From contig JAWPGT010000016.1 of NCBI GenBank assembly GCA_034638255.1, positions 62,001 through 126,000 on the forward strand: a stretch of DNA of 64,000 nucleotides, written 5' to 3'. The notes beneath the pieces were generated by a model. It worked only from the letters and a program-made list of their open reading frames with translations, ran no database searches and was not told where the DNA came from. This document shows positions 11,606 through 23,334 of this stretch, piece after piece (the first letter of the stretch is position 1; the number at the start of each line of letters is the position of its first letter). A program made the translations under genes and the position numbers. The stretch is from Coprinus comatus. Taxonomy: Eukaryota; Basidiomycota; Agaricomycetes; Agaricales; Agaricaceae.

Positions 11606-12802
11606 ATGCTGGAGGCTACACTCCGAATTTCTCAACTTCAGAGATTGTTCTCTCGCAACCAAACTATCCAAATCTCCCAACGCTTCCAGTCTACCCATGT
11701 ATCATGCTCAGAACCCTTATTACATGGGTTGATGCAAGAATGCAAGACTCCCTCAGGTAGACCCCCACTTGTACCGATCGTAAGTCTCCAGCATGTAAAT
11801 TCCCGCACCCCATCGTATTAATATGACATATTTCAATACTAGGTCTCTACGTTAATACCCAAGAAGCTTACAAAAGAACACTATGTTGATTTTAGGGAAA
11901 AAATCGTTCCAAGCATATTTATTCCCATAAGTTATACGCAAATCGGTCCGACTTATCCAGTCGGATATGCGAGTATCTATTACACGCAAAAAGGCAGACT
12001 TTTCCGAGGGAGCGAAGACCGTTCCCGAAATATTTTCAACCCCAACCTAAAAGCCTACGGGGGCGGATTTTGGCCAAGCAACGCTCATGGATTCCTATAT
12101 TACCGTCCCAACCCCCCTGGTGTCGACCACGCTGCCTCTTGCATCCGCTTGCGCGTAACTCCAGGCAACGACCCAGCGGATTTCGATAAGGGTATCGACC
12201 TTACATATCCCAGCGGCCTTCCATGGGAGCTATCAATAGCAACACTCATCACAAGTCGCCGACTCGTGGCTTTGCGCCACCTTCTCATAGCCGAAGGATT
12301 GCTTACAGAAGAACAAATCGAACGATTTGAAAAATGCAATCTCGAGGGACGACATTTCCGACATAACTACCTGTACTCTCTTGATCAACCATTTCCAATC
12401 AACTTTAGCACGCGAACACAAAGAATCTCTGGATTCAACAATGGTCAGTTGGTTCATGCCAACGCAGCACCGTGGTTAGCGAACGGAGATTGGAACATAG
12501 GACGTTTCCCAATCCAAGGAGATGGTATTGCTAAAATGGAAACTGTTATCGACAAAAAAGGGCTTCCAGCAGTACAAATACGTATCCTCAAAATAAATTC
12601 TCTACAAGTAGACCCCGAATATGAAGGTCGTCTTGTTACTCCGACAGAAGGAGAGCTGTTGAAGATAAAATATGTTAATGGTGCCCGACCAAAGATGTAC
12701 CGTATCAATGGGCAGACTGGACTGGGTCCGTTGGTAGCTTTATTGTTGAATGGTGATAGTAAAAAGCTCGTCACTGCCGATCAAATCAAAGCAAAACAAT
12801 AA
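11606..12802 (+). CDS. Conserved-looking protein of unknown function with mitochondrial-type N-terminus (gene X, intact copy)
   Basis: Two exons, 11606-11779 and 11843-12802, join in phase 0 to a 377-residue protein with no frame problem. The first 30 residues (MLEATLRISQLQRLFSRNQT, then ISQRFQSTH) are rich in R, Q and S without acidic residues after position 3, the pattern of a mitochondrial presequence. The body has no membrane segment and no motif I recognise; recurrent features are YYRPNPPGVDHAAS, LRVTPGNDPADFDKG and LTYPSGLPWELSIATLIT. A diverged, broken copy lies inverted at 52374-51369, so the gene belongs to a duplicated block. The intact frame over 377 codons compared with the decayed copy suggests that this copy is the one kept under selection. 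Function is not assignable. Confidence 0.75.
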
Positions 12803-13865
12803 AACATTATTCATTGCATATTTTAAATTTTCAACATTATCTTAATACCATTTCCCTTGTTCGTATACTCTAATCAGTCCAATACGAAGACGGAATAAAA
12901 CATCAAGAAAATGAAGGGTTTGGGTATGAGAGGTCAAGGCGGAACAAGCAATACAAAAAAAAACGGTTAAAGCAGAAATTTTGAGAGGTGAGGAAGATCA
13001 TGAAAAATAGTTGATGGAGAATTTTTTTTAGAGGAATGCGAAGATTGTAAAAAAAAAATTAAAGCAGAACTGTTGGAAGGTGATGATTCGTAATGGGGCT
13101 TCGACAGAACGCTTCTTCAATAACCCCCAGTCGGCTTGGGAAATTCTCAATTCTTTTGTGATAAAACATTTTCAAGAGATGTAACACCACTCATCCAAAA
13201 GGAACTTGTCTACAATTCGGATGAAGATGATCTTAGAAAAGGGTTAAATATGAATCTTAAGGGGTCGGTCAAGAAATAGGCTGTTTTATTTGAAAGGATG
13301 AAGTTCAAGTCCCGCTCACATGGGATCGCGAGCTAGCCGGGTATTTGAGTGCATTCCAGAACCTAATTTCCGAGCAATGGGTGTATTGGCCATCCCTACC
13401 AATCCGGTGACCGAATTCAAACTATGCCCAGTTGTAACCAGCAGTCGGTGTAGGTTCAGTCACTGCCAAAGTGGAGAAATGAACGAAATGAGCGCGTAGA
13501 TAACGAGAATGACTTGTCCGTAGGAAGTACATAAATGCAAACGAGAGAAGTGGCTGAGAAGGGTGGCAGGTAGCAATGTATTATGCATATGGTGGCAAAT
13601 TGATCTAATAATAATAAATGGAAAATAATTTCCATTCTGGAGTCTGCGTACGAACAGTGCCGCTCGAAAGATTTCTCGCAATTCATTCACTTCCACAATG
13701 TCAGTCTTCAGGAAAGCCTGCCCCCACGAATCAACACTTCTCTATTGACCTGGACCGAAAGGAAGTCTATGACCTCAGGTTTACCTCAGAGGCACTTGGT
13801 TTGCCTGCTGAAATGGGCTAGGCTGGGCACAGTTGGGGTTCGGGGAGAAAATTGGTAAACATAAT
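12803..13865. other. Intergenic, no gene seen
   Basis: A-rich up to about 13060, then mixed sequence. The small frames at 13456-13821 could be the eroded upstream part of the kinase relic that follows, but show no recognisable motif. Confidence 0.35.
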
Positions 13866-14503
13866 CAGTATACCATTGGTCGGAAACTAGGTTGAGGGAT
13901 GCACTCCAGCACCTTGCTTGCCCACAATACCATGTCAGTGAATTTTGATCAAATATTGTACCGTCAAATAACTCACTATTTAACGGGCAGTAACAAAAAA
14001 TATGTTGCAATCAAAGCTCTTACTGGCCATATGACGGACATGACCGAACGTGGGGATGCCAAAGAGCCAGAGATGCTTGGACACGCCTCGCAATCACCCG
14101 CTTCTCCCATTGCCTGGAGCTTCTGGACAAGTTTGAGCTCCCAGGAAAAGGATCTGCTGGCTCCCATATCTGTCTTATGATGCCCATGTAGGGTGATGTG
14201 AGATCTTGGGTTAATGCAAAGACTACACCTCTACTACTTTCTGTCGCTAAACGGATACTTCTTCACCTGGTTCGAGTTATTGCACATGCGTACGAATGTG
14301 GTATATAGTCCATACTGATATCAAACATGACAACATATTTTTTTACTACCACAAGGACTACAAACAACATCGAAGCGTTGCTCTCCCAGGATCCCCTATG
14401 CAGACATGATCCAGAGATCTCACAGGACGGTATCATTAAAGTTTCTCAGTCATTAATTAATGATCCTTTGAGCGATCCTTGGTTTGATGGGGTGCAGTAG
14501 TTA
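13866..14503 (+). pseudogene. Decayed SRPK-like serine/threonine protein kinase
   Basis: Fragments of a fungal SRPK-type kinase can be read in order across frames. The glycine loop YTIGRKLG is followed by an in-frame TGA where the family has Trp (LGWG). A 64-bp intron-like gap leads to NKKYVAIKAL, the VAIK strand with the ATP-binding Lys. Then come CLELLDKFELPGKGSAGSHI, an in-frame TAG where MPMYGGDV is expected, VAKRILLHLVRVIAH, and a further TAG just before the catalytic-loop position, which is destroyed. It ends after NIEALLSQDPLCRHDPE with no DFG lobe. Three stops, a frame change near 14075 and the missing C-lobe make a functional kinase impossible. Confidence 0.8.
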
Positions 14504-14989
14504 CATAGTAAGGAAATTCATAATTATTATTATGTCAGATAAATGCGAGTGTAATATCAACAAGTCTGAAATTGTTCAAATGTCGATGAATTACCATTGG
14601 CGAGGTAGTTAATATGCAACATCATGGATCAAATACGCAATACGCGAGAGCAAGGTGCGTACCAGGGTTCGAATTCGATTATGATATATCATACATATAT
14701 TCTGTAACAACTTGTATTCCACTTCCGGCTTCTTAGGTCTGTCGATACAATGATTCGTTGAAAAGATTTGATTTTATATGTATATGTGTGTATATAAGTA
14801 TGCTATAGTTATTATACGTAGCTACCAAGAAAAGGGAAAGAAAACGACTAATGACTAATGACAAGGAAACTATCGCTTCACCAAAAGTCTAAATTGAGAT
14901 TAATTATTACGATTACGAAAGAACCAATGCAAGCCGAGAGTATTGCCTTATACAAACCCTCATATATGAGCTATGCAATATCTAATTCA
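14504..14989. other. Intergenic between kinase relic and GMC oxidoreductase 3' end
   Basis: No gene. It includes the GMC gene 3' flank; the open frame at 14858-15226 on the plus strand is antisense to that gene. A GGTTCGAATTC string near 14670 lies in no foldable tRNA. Confidence 0.4.
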
Positions 14990-17253
14990 TTACCAGGTAG
15001 CCTTGATAACATCAGCGGCACGCTCAGCGGTAATATAGATAGGAGCTTGAGGATGACCAGCAGGGATAAAGGGCTATTTACATTTCAAAATTCAAAACAT
15101 AATCAGCAAACCAAAACCCTTTCAACCAAAAAAAATAAAACAAGCCAACTCACCCAAACAGATGCATCAACAACACGGATACCACGAACCTTCTTAACAA
15201 GAAGTTTACCATCAACGACACCGTGACCAGCTCTACTATCAACGCGAGCAGTACAGAATGGGTGCTTGATAGTAGTTGCCCATTGTGACATATAATCAAT
15301 GATATCTTGGTCAGTTTGGAGATTGGTATAAGGACCAGTAACATAGTCGTCGAAGGCATGGGCAGCGGCGAAGCGTTGAGCGGCACGACGGAGTAGATCA
15401 TGGTCTGCCTATCGAATTCAGTATCGAGAAGCTTAGGGTCGATGATCGGGTGGGCGAAAGGATCGTTGGAAGCAAGAGTAATAGAACCCTCTGTTGAATA
15501 GTTACGCGATGAGTCTACTTTGGTGGTGGCTATATATAGAAGAAAAAAAACGTACTCGAGGTAGGAGAGACAACGACGTTGATGATGGAGAGGTAAGCTC
15601 CTGATTGAGGGATGGGTTGCGAAGTAGTGAAGAAACCGTTCTAAAATTCAAGTGAGTCTTTAGGTAATGAAATGAATGTCAAAAGAAAATACATACACCG
15701 TAAGCATGTTCGTAATGGGGAGCCGTTGGTCCAGAAGCTGGGTCACCGTATTGAGCCAAGATGTTAGAGTTAGATGGGAGCCTCCAGAAGGACATGTGGT
15801 TGGAGACACCATTGGCAGCCAAGCGACCCGTTCCAGTAGCATAGTATTCCTCGAGGCCATCTTCAAGAGCTTGACCACCGCGGAGAATAGCATCCATGGT
15901 TTCGGTACTGTTGGCGTGGAATTGTATGGGAAGGAGAGGATGATCTACCAGGTTCTTTCCGACTTCAGGGAGATCGACGATAGCAGTGATTCCAACTTGA
16001 GCGAGTTCACTTGCGGGACCAATACCGGAAAGCAAAAGGATTTGAGGAGTACCGAAAGCACCAGCGGACAGGATAACTTCCTTGCTAGCAGTGGCAGTGA
16101 AGCGAGGAGCTAAGATACGAGGATCAATGACGATCGTGCGACAAGAAAATTGGGTAATATTTACCAGAAGAACTGCGTGCAAATTCAACGCCACGGAATA
16201 TGGGAACATTCCCAATTGTACCGGTCTGAATCAATTTGGTGACTTGAGCATTATAAACAAGATCAATGTTCGTTCGGGTGGTCAATGCGGGAAGGAGGAA
16301 AGCAGTGGCGGAGCTGCTTCGGAGATGGCCACCGACTGTGGAATGCATCCAGGAGATACCAAGAGGGTCACCACTGTTGTAATCTGGGTTGTAGGGGAAC
16401 TCAGCGACCTCAGAGGTAACTTGCATGATGCGGTCGTCAATGTCGGTTTTGAATCCATACAAAGAAGTCTTGAGGGGTCCGTTTGTTCCATGCAAACTGG
16501 GAATGTATTCATTAGACTCGTCATGTCCATCGTTGGGAGGAACGTGCTGCTCATTCTGTGGGAAGGAGTTAATTTCCGGTAGATGAGTGCCAGAGAAAGT
16601 TCTTGACCTTTAGAGCATAAGGGACCATGTGGTCCCAGTCCCAACCAGAATTCCCAGCGATCGCGGCGAAAGCATCGTAATCATCCTTGGGACCACGGGT
16701 GTAGACCATGTAGTCTGAAAACTGTCAGATCAAAGTTATCTTTTCCTTTGTTTCAAATGGACTCACTAGTAGAGCTGCTACCACCGAGAACATATCCACG
16801 AGGGAAGGGAATATTCTGGTTGTTGATAGCTGCTTGAGGAATAGTTGTGTAGTTCCAGTCGAATGAAGTTTGAGGAGAGGCAATAGGACCGAAGAATGGA
16901 ATCTTAATCAACTCATCCTGGAAACCTTCATGACTATTGCGATTTTCAGTTTCATGGTGAAGGAGTGTAATAAGACAAATAGCTCACTAGCGACCAGCCT
17001 CGATGACGAGGACACGGTATCTGCTTCTCTCAGCAAGTCGGGCAGCAACAACACCTCCGGCGTTTCCAGCTAAAAAGTCCAGTAATCAGTATACATTGCA
17101 TTAGTTATGTTACCCATGGGATGGATTACCTCCAACGACGATGAAGTCGTAAACGCTGTTGGCAGGAAGCTGGCTGGGGTCATCGTAGATCGCAGCCAAC
17201 GCCTTAGTTGTCAAGAAAGGGAGAAGAGAAAGGAAAGCAGGTGCCAAACGCAT
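14990..17253 (-). CDS. Secreted GMC oxidoreductase, aryl-alcohol-oxidase-like (CAZy AA3_2 type)
   Basis: Nine exons: 17253-17130, 17069-16988, 16933-16767, 16714-16608, 16555-16165, 16109-15697, 15640-15556, 15490-15154, 15073-14990; about 596 residues. A signal peptide (first about 20 residues, ending KALA) points to secretion. The FAD-binding motif VGAGNAGG spans intron 1. Other GMC landmarks: [30 protein letters not shown], and a C-terminal [18 protein letters not shown] carrying the catalytic-type His. The upstream HP motif reads HPFCTARV instead of the usual HPxGT, which is atypical. Such enzymes oxidise alcohols and release H2O2 during lignocellulose breakdown. One base is missing near 15399-15401, between EFDRQTM and LLRRAAQRF; the total exon length is one short of a multiple of three. 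Exact substrate not inferable. Confidence 0.88.
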
Positions 17254-19474
17254 CTTGAGGAAAGAAACTGAGAGGTAGTTGCTGATTGTCCCCTGCCAAA
17301 AACCTCAGCTTTTAATACTTTCTACTTCAATTGAAATAGGTTGAGACAACGATTTTTTTCTTACCGAGTTCCTCAGAGCTCGGGGCAACTTGAAGGAGCA
17401 CGGTGAAGCACTGGTCGGTCGTATTGATCATTACTTCTACCGAACATGTGTCATATTGGTTGGCGAATATCCGAGCTTTCCAAAATCTCAGCAATACATT
17501 AATTGTGATCTGGATCATATGCAACTGATATTAGCATCCAACTCCTGTAGAGCAAAATTTGGCGAAAAATACCAATGTATTTCGGAGCAAAAATGATATA
17601 GAGGACGTAAGGGATCTGGTGAATGTAGCGTCGGTAAAGGTTGATGTGATTATATATATGCTGTATCACTTGATCAAGAAAAATGACATACGTCCCGACG
17701 AAACATTTGTCAAAATGATGCGCACCCATTTAAATACCACGGTTATGCCCCAGATACGGGAGTGGATGGGAGACGAGTAATCACTCGTCAGTATCAGCCA
17801 TTCTGCCTTGCAACCGTTCCCACTCAATAGCAATTCATCCACCGAAATGTAGCCTTGAATGTCGATTGAATGGGTTGTTACGGTTCTTGGTGGGCCAATA
17901 ATTCACGGCTCAGCAGGGTAACGTTACTCAAGTTCTGAAAATCATTGAAGTTTGATTAAGAGAAGACCGAGGAAGACCGCCCTAAGGATTGAATAACAAA
18001 AAGTGATAAGGATCCGGAACGCCAATAGCGGATACCTTTTTCGAAAGTATTATACTAGAACACCTATGCTGGTCTGGAACCGCTAAAACTTGCGTGGAAA
18101 AAAAATCTCTACTAGAAAAATAAGTATGGAAAACGTTCTCAACATTCATACCTTCATTTTGTTCTTATTGCGTTCTTTATGAAATGGAGCGATCGGGTTC
18201 TGGGAGGTTCTCGACACCTTCTGAAACTATTTTTGATACACTTGTAAGGCGGGATGAAGAATCCGAATATATTCCCCACCGCGAGTCATTGAATGAAGAA
18301 GTTTATGTTGTATGTTCCTTGATCTTCTATCGGGTACATATAAGGGGGTATTTGCTATGGGAAAACTTTGTTTGGCTGCTCTACCCGTTGGACTCCAGGA
18401 ACGAGCGCTGAGTAGAGATATCGGGAGGAGAAAAAAATAAGACGTCCAAGTATCGAGCAACGTTCATGTTTCAAAGTGTCTAGTGTGAACAAAACAAGTG
18501 GTTGTCCTGTAAGCGTGCTGTGCTTTCTGGATCCGAACAGCCCGGCAAGGTAACGTCTGTATTGAACAAAGTTGAGTCGCGTATTGTAGCTTGATAGTAA
18601 CTCGGTAAACTGTCAAGCCATTCAACAGACACCGCTTCAATCTCGACTTCAGCCAGACTTGAGTTTGAGAATGGGCGTTTATTGAAGCGATATGCTTGAG
18701 ACGAGACGGAGAATGGAATGAAAATTTGAAAGGATGGGCTATGGGACCGTGATAGGAATATATATAAAGAGATTGAGGGTATCAATCATACATCCCTTTG
18801 AGCATAAACGGTGGTCGATCAATCGATCATGGCCCGCATTCGATCCTGGTGTTCAATGGTAGTAAGCACAAGTCCTTTGCAATAAGTCTGTGTGTACGTC
18901 ACTTCTTGAGGTTGTACGTTTGTAACGTAGCAACGATAAGGGACGAGATAATGGTAAAAAGAAAAAGAAAACAACGGGGCAAAAGTGATGAATATTGAAG
19001 AGAACAATGACTGGACAATAATAACAAACGATGACCGTGGGAACTATCTAACGCGGATCAACTGAATCTCGACCGGAACACAACTCTTCCAGTCCCAGCT
19101 CTCTGGCATATCTTTGTTCTTGTGGTATCATTGCATAATATTTGTTTGCAAAAAAAACTTAACATCGCTCTTCTAGAAAGGTATATTTTTTTTTTAAAGA
19201 AAAATTCAATTTATTCGCGACCCTAACTATGTTTATTGTTTTGTAAGCAGCCTCCTCGGTTAAAACAATAAGCAATCATGGCTCATAGTTCTGAATCCTT
19301 TAAAAAGCGGTCGATTCTTCATGAACATTCCATCTCTCACTTCTCGACTGACCATCTAATCTGCTCTTTGCTTGCTGGTCATCTTTCCTTACGCTGGTCG
19401 TTCGCACATACACTTGTTACTATTCATATATTCATTAGAACGAACCACACACGACTTGTGAAAAGTTTATCATC
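17254..19474. other. Gene-poor stretch with unassigned open frames
   Basis: On the plus strand, frames at 17390-17596 and 17559-17780 (ending in REWMGDE) have protein-like composition but no ATG or family match; they may be a gene fragment. A frame at 18184-18411 begins with an ATG and is also unassigned. T-rich tract near 19185. The last 300 bp are the promoter of the chitinase gene. Confidence 0.35.
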
Positions 19475-21129
19475 ATGAAGTCATTCTTCGCTATCTCTAC
19501 CCTTGTTTCTTTGGTTGCTGGTCTTCCATTTAGTCCTTGTCAACTTTCGTCTCGTCAATACGAGGGAACCTCTGTTACACCCAACGTTACAAGGAAGTTG
19601 GCCACTGGTTGGTACCCTGGATGGAATAGCAATAGATTCCCTCCGAGCAAGATCGCTTGGGACCAGTACGATTCCTTGACCTACGCTTTCGGGTGAGTTT
19701 TCCTCATACTTATCTCAAACCAAAGTTTAACCAATCTCCATTAGCCTTACAACTCAAGGTGACGGCTTTTTCAGTTTTACTGAGACAGACGTCTTGGTGG
19801 ACTTCATTGCTAAAGCCCATGAACACGTACGAACCCATTTCACATTCTTTGATATCAACTCATAATCATTTGTAACAGGGTGTAAAAGCTCTTGTCTCCA
19901 TTGGGGGGTGGACTGGCTCTCAATACTTTTCTTCGGCTGTTGGCAGCCCTGAGAACCGTACCGCATTTGCTAATAGTCTTAGCAACTTTTCCAACAAGTA
20001 TGGCCTCGATGGTCTTGATTTTGAGTGAGTGTTTCCGTAAATTCCATAAGTATCATTCCTTAATATCATCCACAGTTGGGAATATCCGAACAGTAATGGT
20101 GGCCTGTCCTGCAACCAGCACTCTCCCAATGACACCGAGAATTTCTATACATTCATGCGAGAACTTAAAGATAAGTTCCAGCCTGACTTCCGACTCACTG
20201 CCGCCGTTGCCGCCCGCCCTTTCAATGATGAAACCGGGTCTCCTTCACAAAATGTTTCTCGTTTTGCGGATGTCTTCAATCACATTGGCAAGTTCCTCTT
20301 TGTATGGTCATTGCTACTGTCTTACGGTTCGAAAATAGCTATCATGGCGTATGATATCAACGGAAACTTCAATGAAAAAGGCGCTGGACCTAATGCTCCC
20401 CTTGATGATTCATGTGCCCCGACTTCAAACCAACACGGTTCCGTAACAGACGCTGTTAAAGAGTGGACACAGGCTGGTTTCCCTGCTGAGAAGCTCCTCC
20501 TCGGTGTTGCTTCTTACGGTCATAGCTACATTGTCGAAGGGAGCGCCATCCACGATGATGCCACCATGCTCGCTCAGTATCCTGAGTTCTCTCACGATAT
20601 CACCCCCCCTGGAACTAATGAGACCCCCCTCAGCAGTAAGTTCATATCATATGTATTGGTTTGACGTTAGCATCTAAAATATAAACGTAGCTACCCAGGA
20701 GTGTGGTAAAGTCATTTCTAAACCTTCTGGTGTATTTGATTACAGCGATTTGATTGCTCGTGGTTTCATCGACTCTCAAGGTACCCCCTCTAACGCTACT
20801 GGTATCCTTCACCATTTCGATGAGTGTTCTCAGACTGTGAGTTTACTTCAATTTTCATCCTATCAGATACTAAACGAACCATCATTTAGCCCTGGCTCTA
20901 CAATACTACCTCTCAAGTCTTGATCTCCTATGACAACCCAAAGAGCTTCCGTAAGCCCATCTCCTTGGTTTAAAGATTATTCAGACTAACTCAATCGATC
21001 ATATGAAAAGATGCCAAAGGCAATTTCATCCGCGAACAAGGTCTTGGTGGTTTCGCTATGTGGCACGTTGCTTCTGATTCTGAGGATGGCGCCCTTGCAA
21101 AGGAAATTGTTGCTACAATGAACCAGTAG
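19475..21129 (+). CDS. Secreted GH18 chitinase
   Basis: Eight exons: 19475-19692, 19745-19826, 19879-20024, 20076-20287, 20339-20635, 20691-20836, 20890-20950, 21011-21129; 426 residues, fully in phase. A signal peptide covers about residues 1-17 (MKSFFAISTLVSLVAGLP). The GH18 barrel shows ATGWYPGW (strand 1), ALVSIGGWTG (strand 3), the catalytic DGLDFDWEYP at residues 144-153 with Glu151 as the proton donor, and AIMAYDINGNF (strand 6). The final strand GGFAMWHV is present. The complete DxxDxDxE motif predicts an active endo-acting chitinase. Intron 4 (20288-20338) has a GC donor (TTG|GCAAGT). No carbohydrate-binding module or C-terminal anchor is visible. Likely role: cell-wall remodelling or chitin nutrition. 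Confidence 0.93.
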
Positions 21130-21427
21130 GGTTGAGATTAAATTATTATGATCATGACCAGCTGTATTTTACGAATATGTATAGTTTACTTATTGTATCC
21201 ATAATTGTCAACATATTACAATGCCCTGATAATTCCCGTTATAGCCTCGAGGCTATGACTTCACTGTATCTTTTGAGCAGGGCTGAATGTCTTCAATAAA
21301 TCTAGAGTATCATATGGTCTCGGCCGTAGGAATTGCTTTGTCTATTTTAAGTGCATGTCGACCTAATTGGGGAATGTCTAATACATACGTCATTCCGGAA
21401 TGGTGAACCACACTACACCTCATTCAG

Positions 21428-21521
21428 CCATGTGTGGTACTGGGAATCAAACCCAGATCTCAGGTATAAAAGGCTCCTGGTCTTATTTTCAAACCTTACT
21501 CCCTCCTTGACCATCTACCAC
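21428..21521 (-). other. tRNA-like sequence, possible SINE head or tRNA relic
   Basis: On the minus strand a box-A-like TGGTCAAGGAGG (21513-21502) and a box-B-like GGTTTGATTCC (21453-21443) are spaced as in tRNA genes. The T-arm forms a perfect 5-bp stem (CTGGG/CCCAG) with a 7-nt loop, and GTGGTA can pair with TACCAC as an acceptor stem. The anticodon loop lacks the invariant T33, so it is probably not a working tRNA. Confidence 0.35.
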
Positions 21522-22217
21522 CACCAGTGAGCCGAGAATCTCCTTTCATCCCCTCCCAACCTTGGATTAACTCTGTCTTTCTCTTAGACCTCCATTAACA
21601 TAACCGCCTAGTGGTATGATGGTCTTACTCAATGGACCGACCGACTTCAACTTCGTAGTCTTTATCAACTTCTTCACCATCCTATAGCCCTCTCCTTGAC
21701 GAACCACTATGATCTACCATTGATGTTTGCAGACTTGCCCATATGGCCGCTGGGTCCTGGTGTGATCCGGCGCGTCCGGAAGTTATCCCTCGTATTATAC
21801 GACCTCCGCGTCTTGAATTCGGATAGCGGAGGCTGCATTGCGAGGGGGGAAGGCATGTCGTGATGGACTCCCTTCCAGGGTGTGGAATCTGTTGATTGTA
21901 CCCAACGAGATGTTGTGGTACAGGATTCAGGTTAGTTATTTTTGAAAACAAAAATGGGAGTAGAACAGCAGTAGGCTCTCGTGTTGTTTGTTGATAAGAC
22001 TACGGGTGGACGTTTGTTGGAACGGGTGCCATACTGATTTACTTGTCTGGTTGGTAGGTCCCAAATTGCTACATCTTACTTGCCACCCTGACGAATTAGT
22101 GTTGACTTAGGCGACCACACATACTCTAAACCACACATATGAGCCTTCTACGTGCAAACTCAAGGCTGTTGAATCGTGGGCGGGTTCACCTTTCTCTACC
22201 TTTTACTTTTATAAGAG

Positions 22218-22730
22218 ATGTCTCTTATTGTCCCGCCTCTTTGCCATGCAAACATCATACGAGATTTGTTCCTCAATAACTCCGAGCTTTTGATGAACAT
22301 TGCACCTAACTTTGAACTCTGGGTACTGCGCACAGGTAAGTAATTCTGATATTTTTATCATTTTCCCGGCTAATGCTTTACATGTTATTGTAGGTTTGAG
22401 TTCGGTACTTGGAAAGTCGCGCTTCTGACCATTGTTGTGCTATAGAAAACCGATGTTGGCTACCAAGTTGACAAATCCAAATCATCGTTCAAGGTGTACC
22501 TCGAAGCAACTTTGCTCGACATTGAATGTTGAACCTTACCAAATGATATAACGGTTATCAACTTCGACGCGTTTTGTCGACGGAGGTACTCTGCTCCTAT
22601 CCTTAAAGCCCAGAAAACTCAATTCTATGCTGGACATGCTATCCCAGACTATCTCCCTACGTGTGAAATCCATCATACAAAATCCGTTGAGATGACCGGT
22701 AGCTTTGTTCGTCATTCAATCCTACTTAAT
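22218..22730 (+). pseudogene. Possible decayed protein-coding sequence
   Basis: From ATG 22218 an exon of 39 codons ends at a good donor (22336, GTAAGT). After a 50-60 bp intron the frame continues as FEFGTWKVALLTIV, then meets TAG, and after YLEATLLDIEC a TGA, yet stays protein-like to about 22730. No family is recognised. Two in-frame stops within an otherwise open frame suggest an eroded gene rather than a functional one. Confidence 0.3.
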
Positions 22731-23334
22731 AATTTGAATGATCGTTTGATTTTGTTGACAGTTTGTGACATGATATATACTCTGTGCCCATTTTTCAACC
22801 CCACAATCGCTATTCATGTAGTCCCTATGTTTATTTTTTTGATTATTACTCTTCTCTCTTTATTTTTATCCACTATAGTTTTCCAAACCACATTTATTTG
22901 TACCTTCCTGAAATCCCCTTCGTATGTATGTACATGTACATTTTTCAAAGAATACTTTGGATTAAATTTCATGCACCAATGAAACTCTGTGATTTTGATA
23001 TTCAAAAAAAATATTATCGACATCATAGTGAACATTTGAATATTGAGATCGATGTACTTGGCAGTCCCATTTTAGCGTATGGATACAATAGGATACAATT
23101 CATCGCGAGGAGGGGTCGGTTAGAAGATGTCCAGGCCTGTCGGAGTATATTCGCTAATGTTTTTAGCCTCCCCAGGTAAGTTGCAAGTAGCCCCGCAGAA
23201 GGGGCCTGATGATGGTGAATCGATTGTGTTGTTAATTATGATGCGATTAGATTGTGGAAGAATGAATTGGAAGCCTCGGGCCTAAAAGCCGATCTTGATC
23301 ACGGTTCGAGCCGAAAGCAAAGTTTTGCACCTCC
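22731..23334. other. Intergenic upstream of SHMT
   Basis: No supported gene. T-rich between 22830 and 22960. The open frame 22784-23179 has no recognisable domain and may continue the eroded sequence upstream. Confidence 0.35.

Noticed and set aside
14600..14690. TGGCGAGGTAGTTAA and GGTTCGAATTC resembling tRNA boxes A and B
   Set aside because: The T-arm cannot pair (CAGGG against TCGAT) and no anticodon stem forms, so a tRNA is not supported.
14858..15226. Plus-strand 122-codon ORF
   Set aside because: Antisense to the conserved last exons of the GMC oxidoreductase.
17390..17780. Two overlapping plus-strand frames ending REWMGDE
   Set aside because: Protein-like, but no family, no clear start and no splice model; kept only as a note in the intergenic entry.
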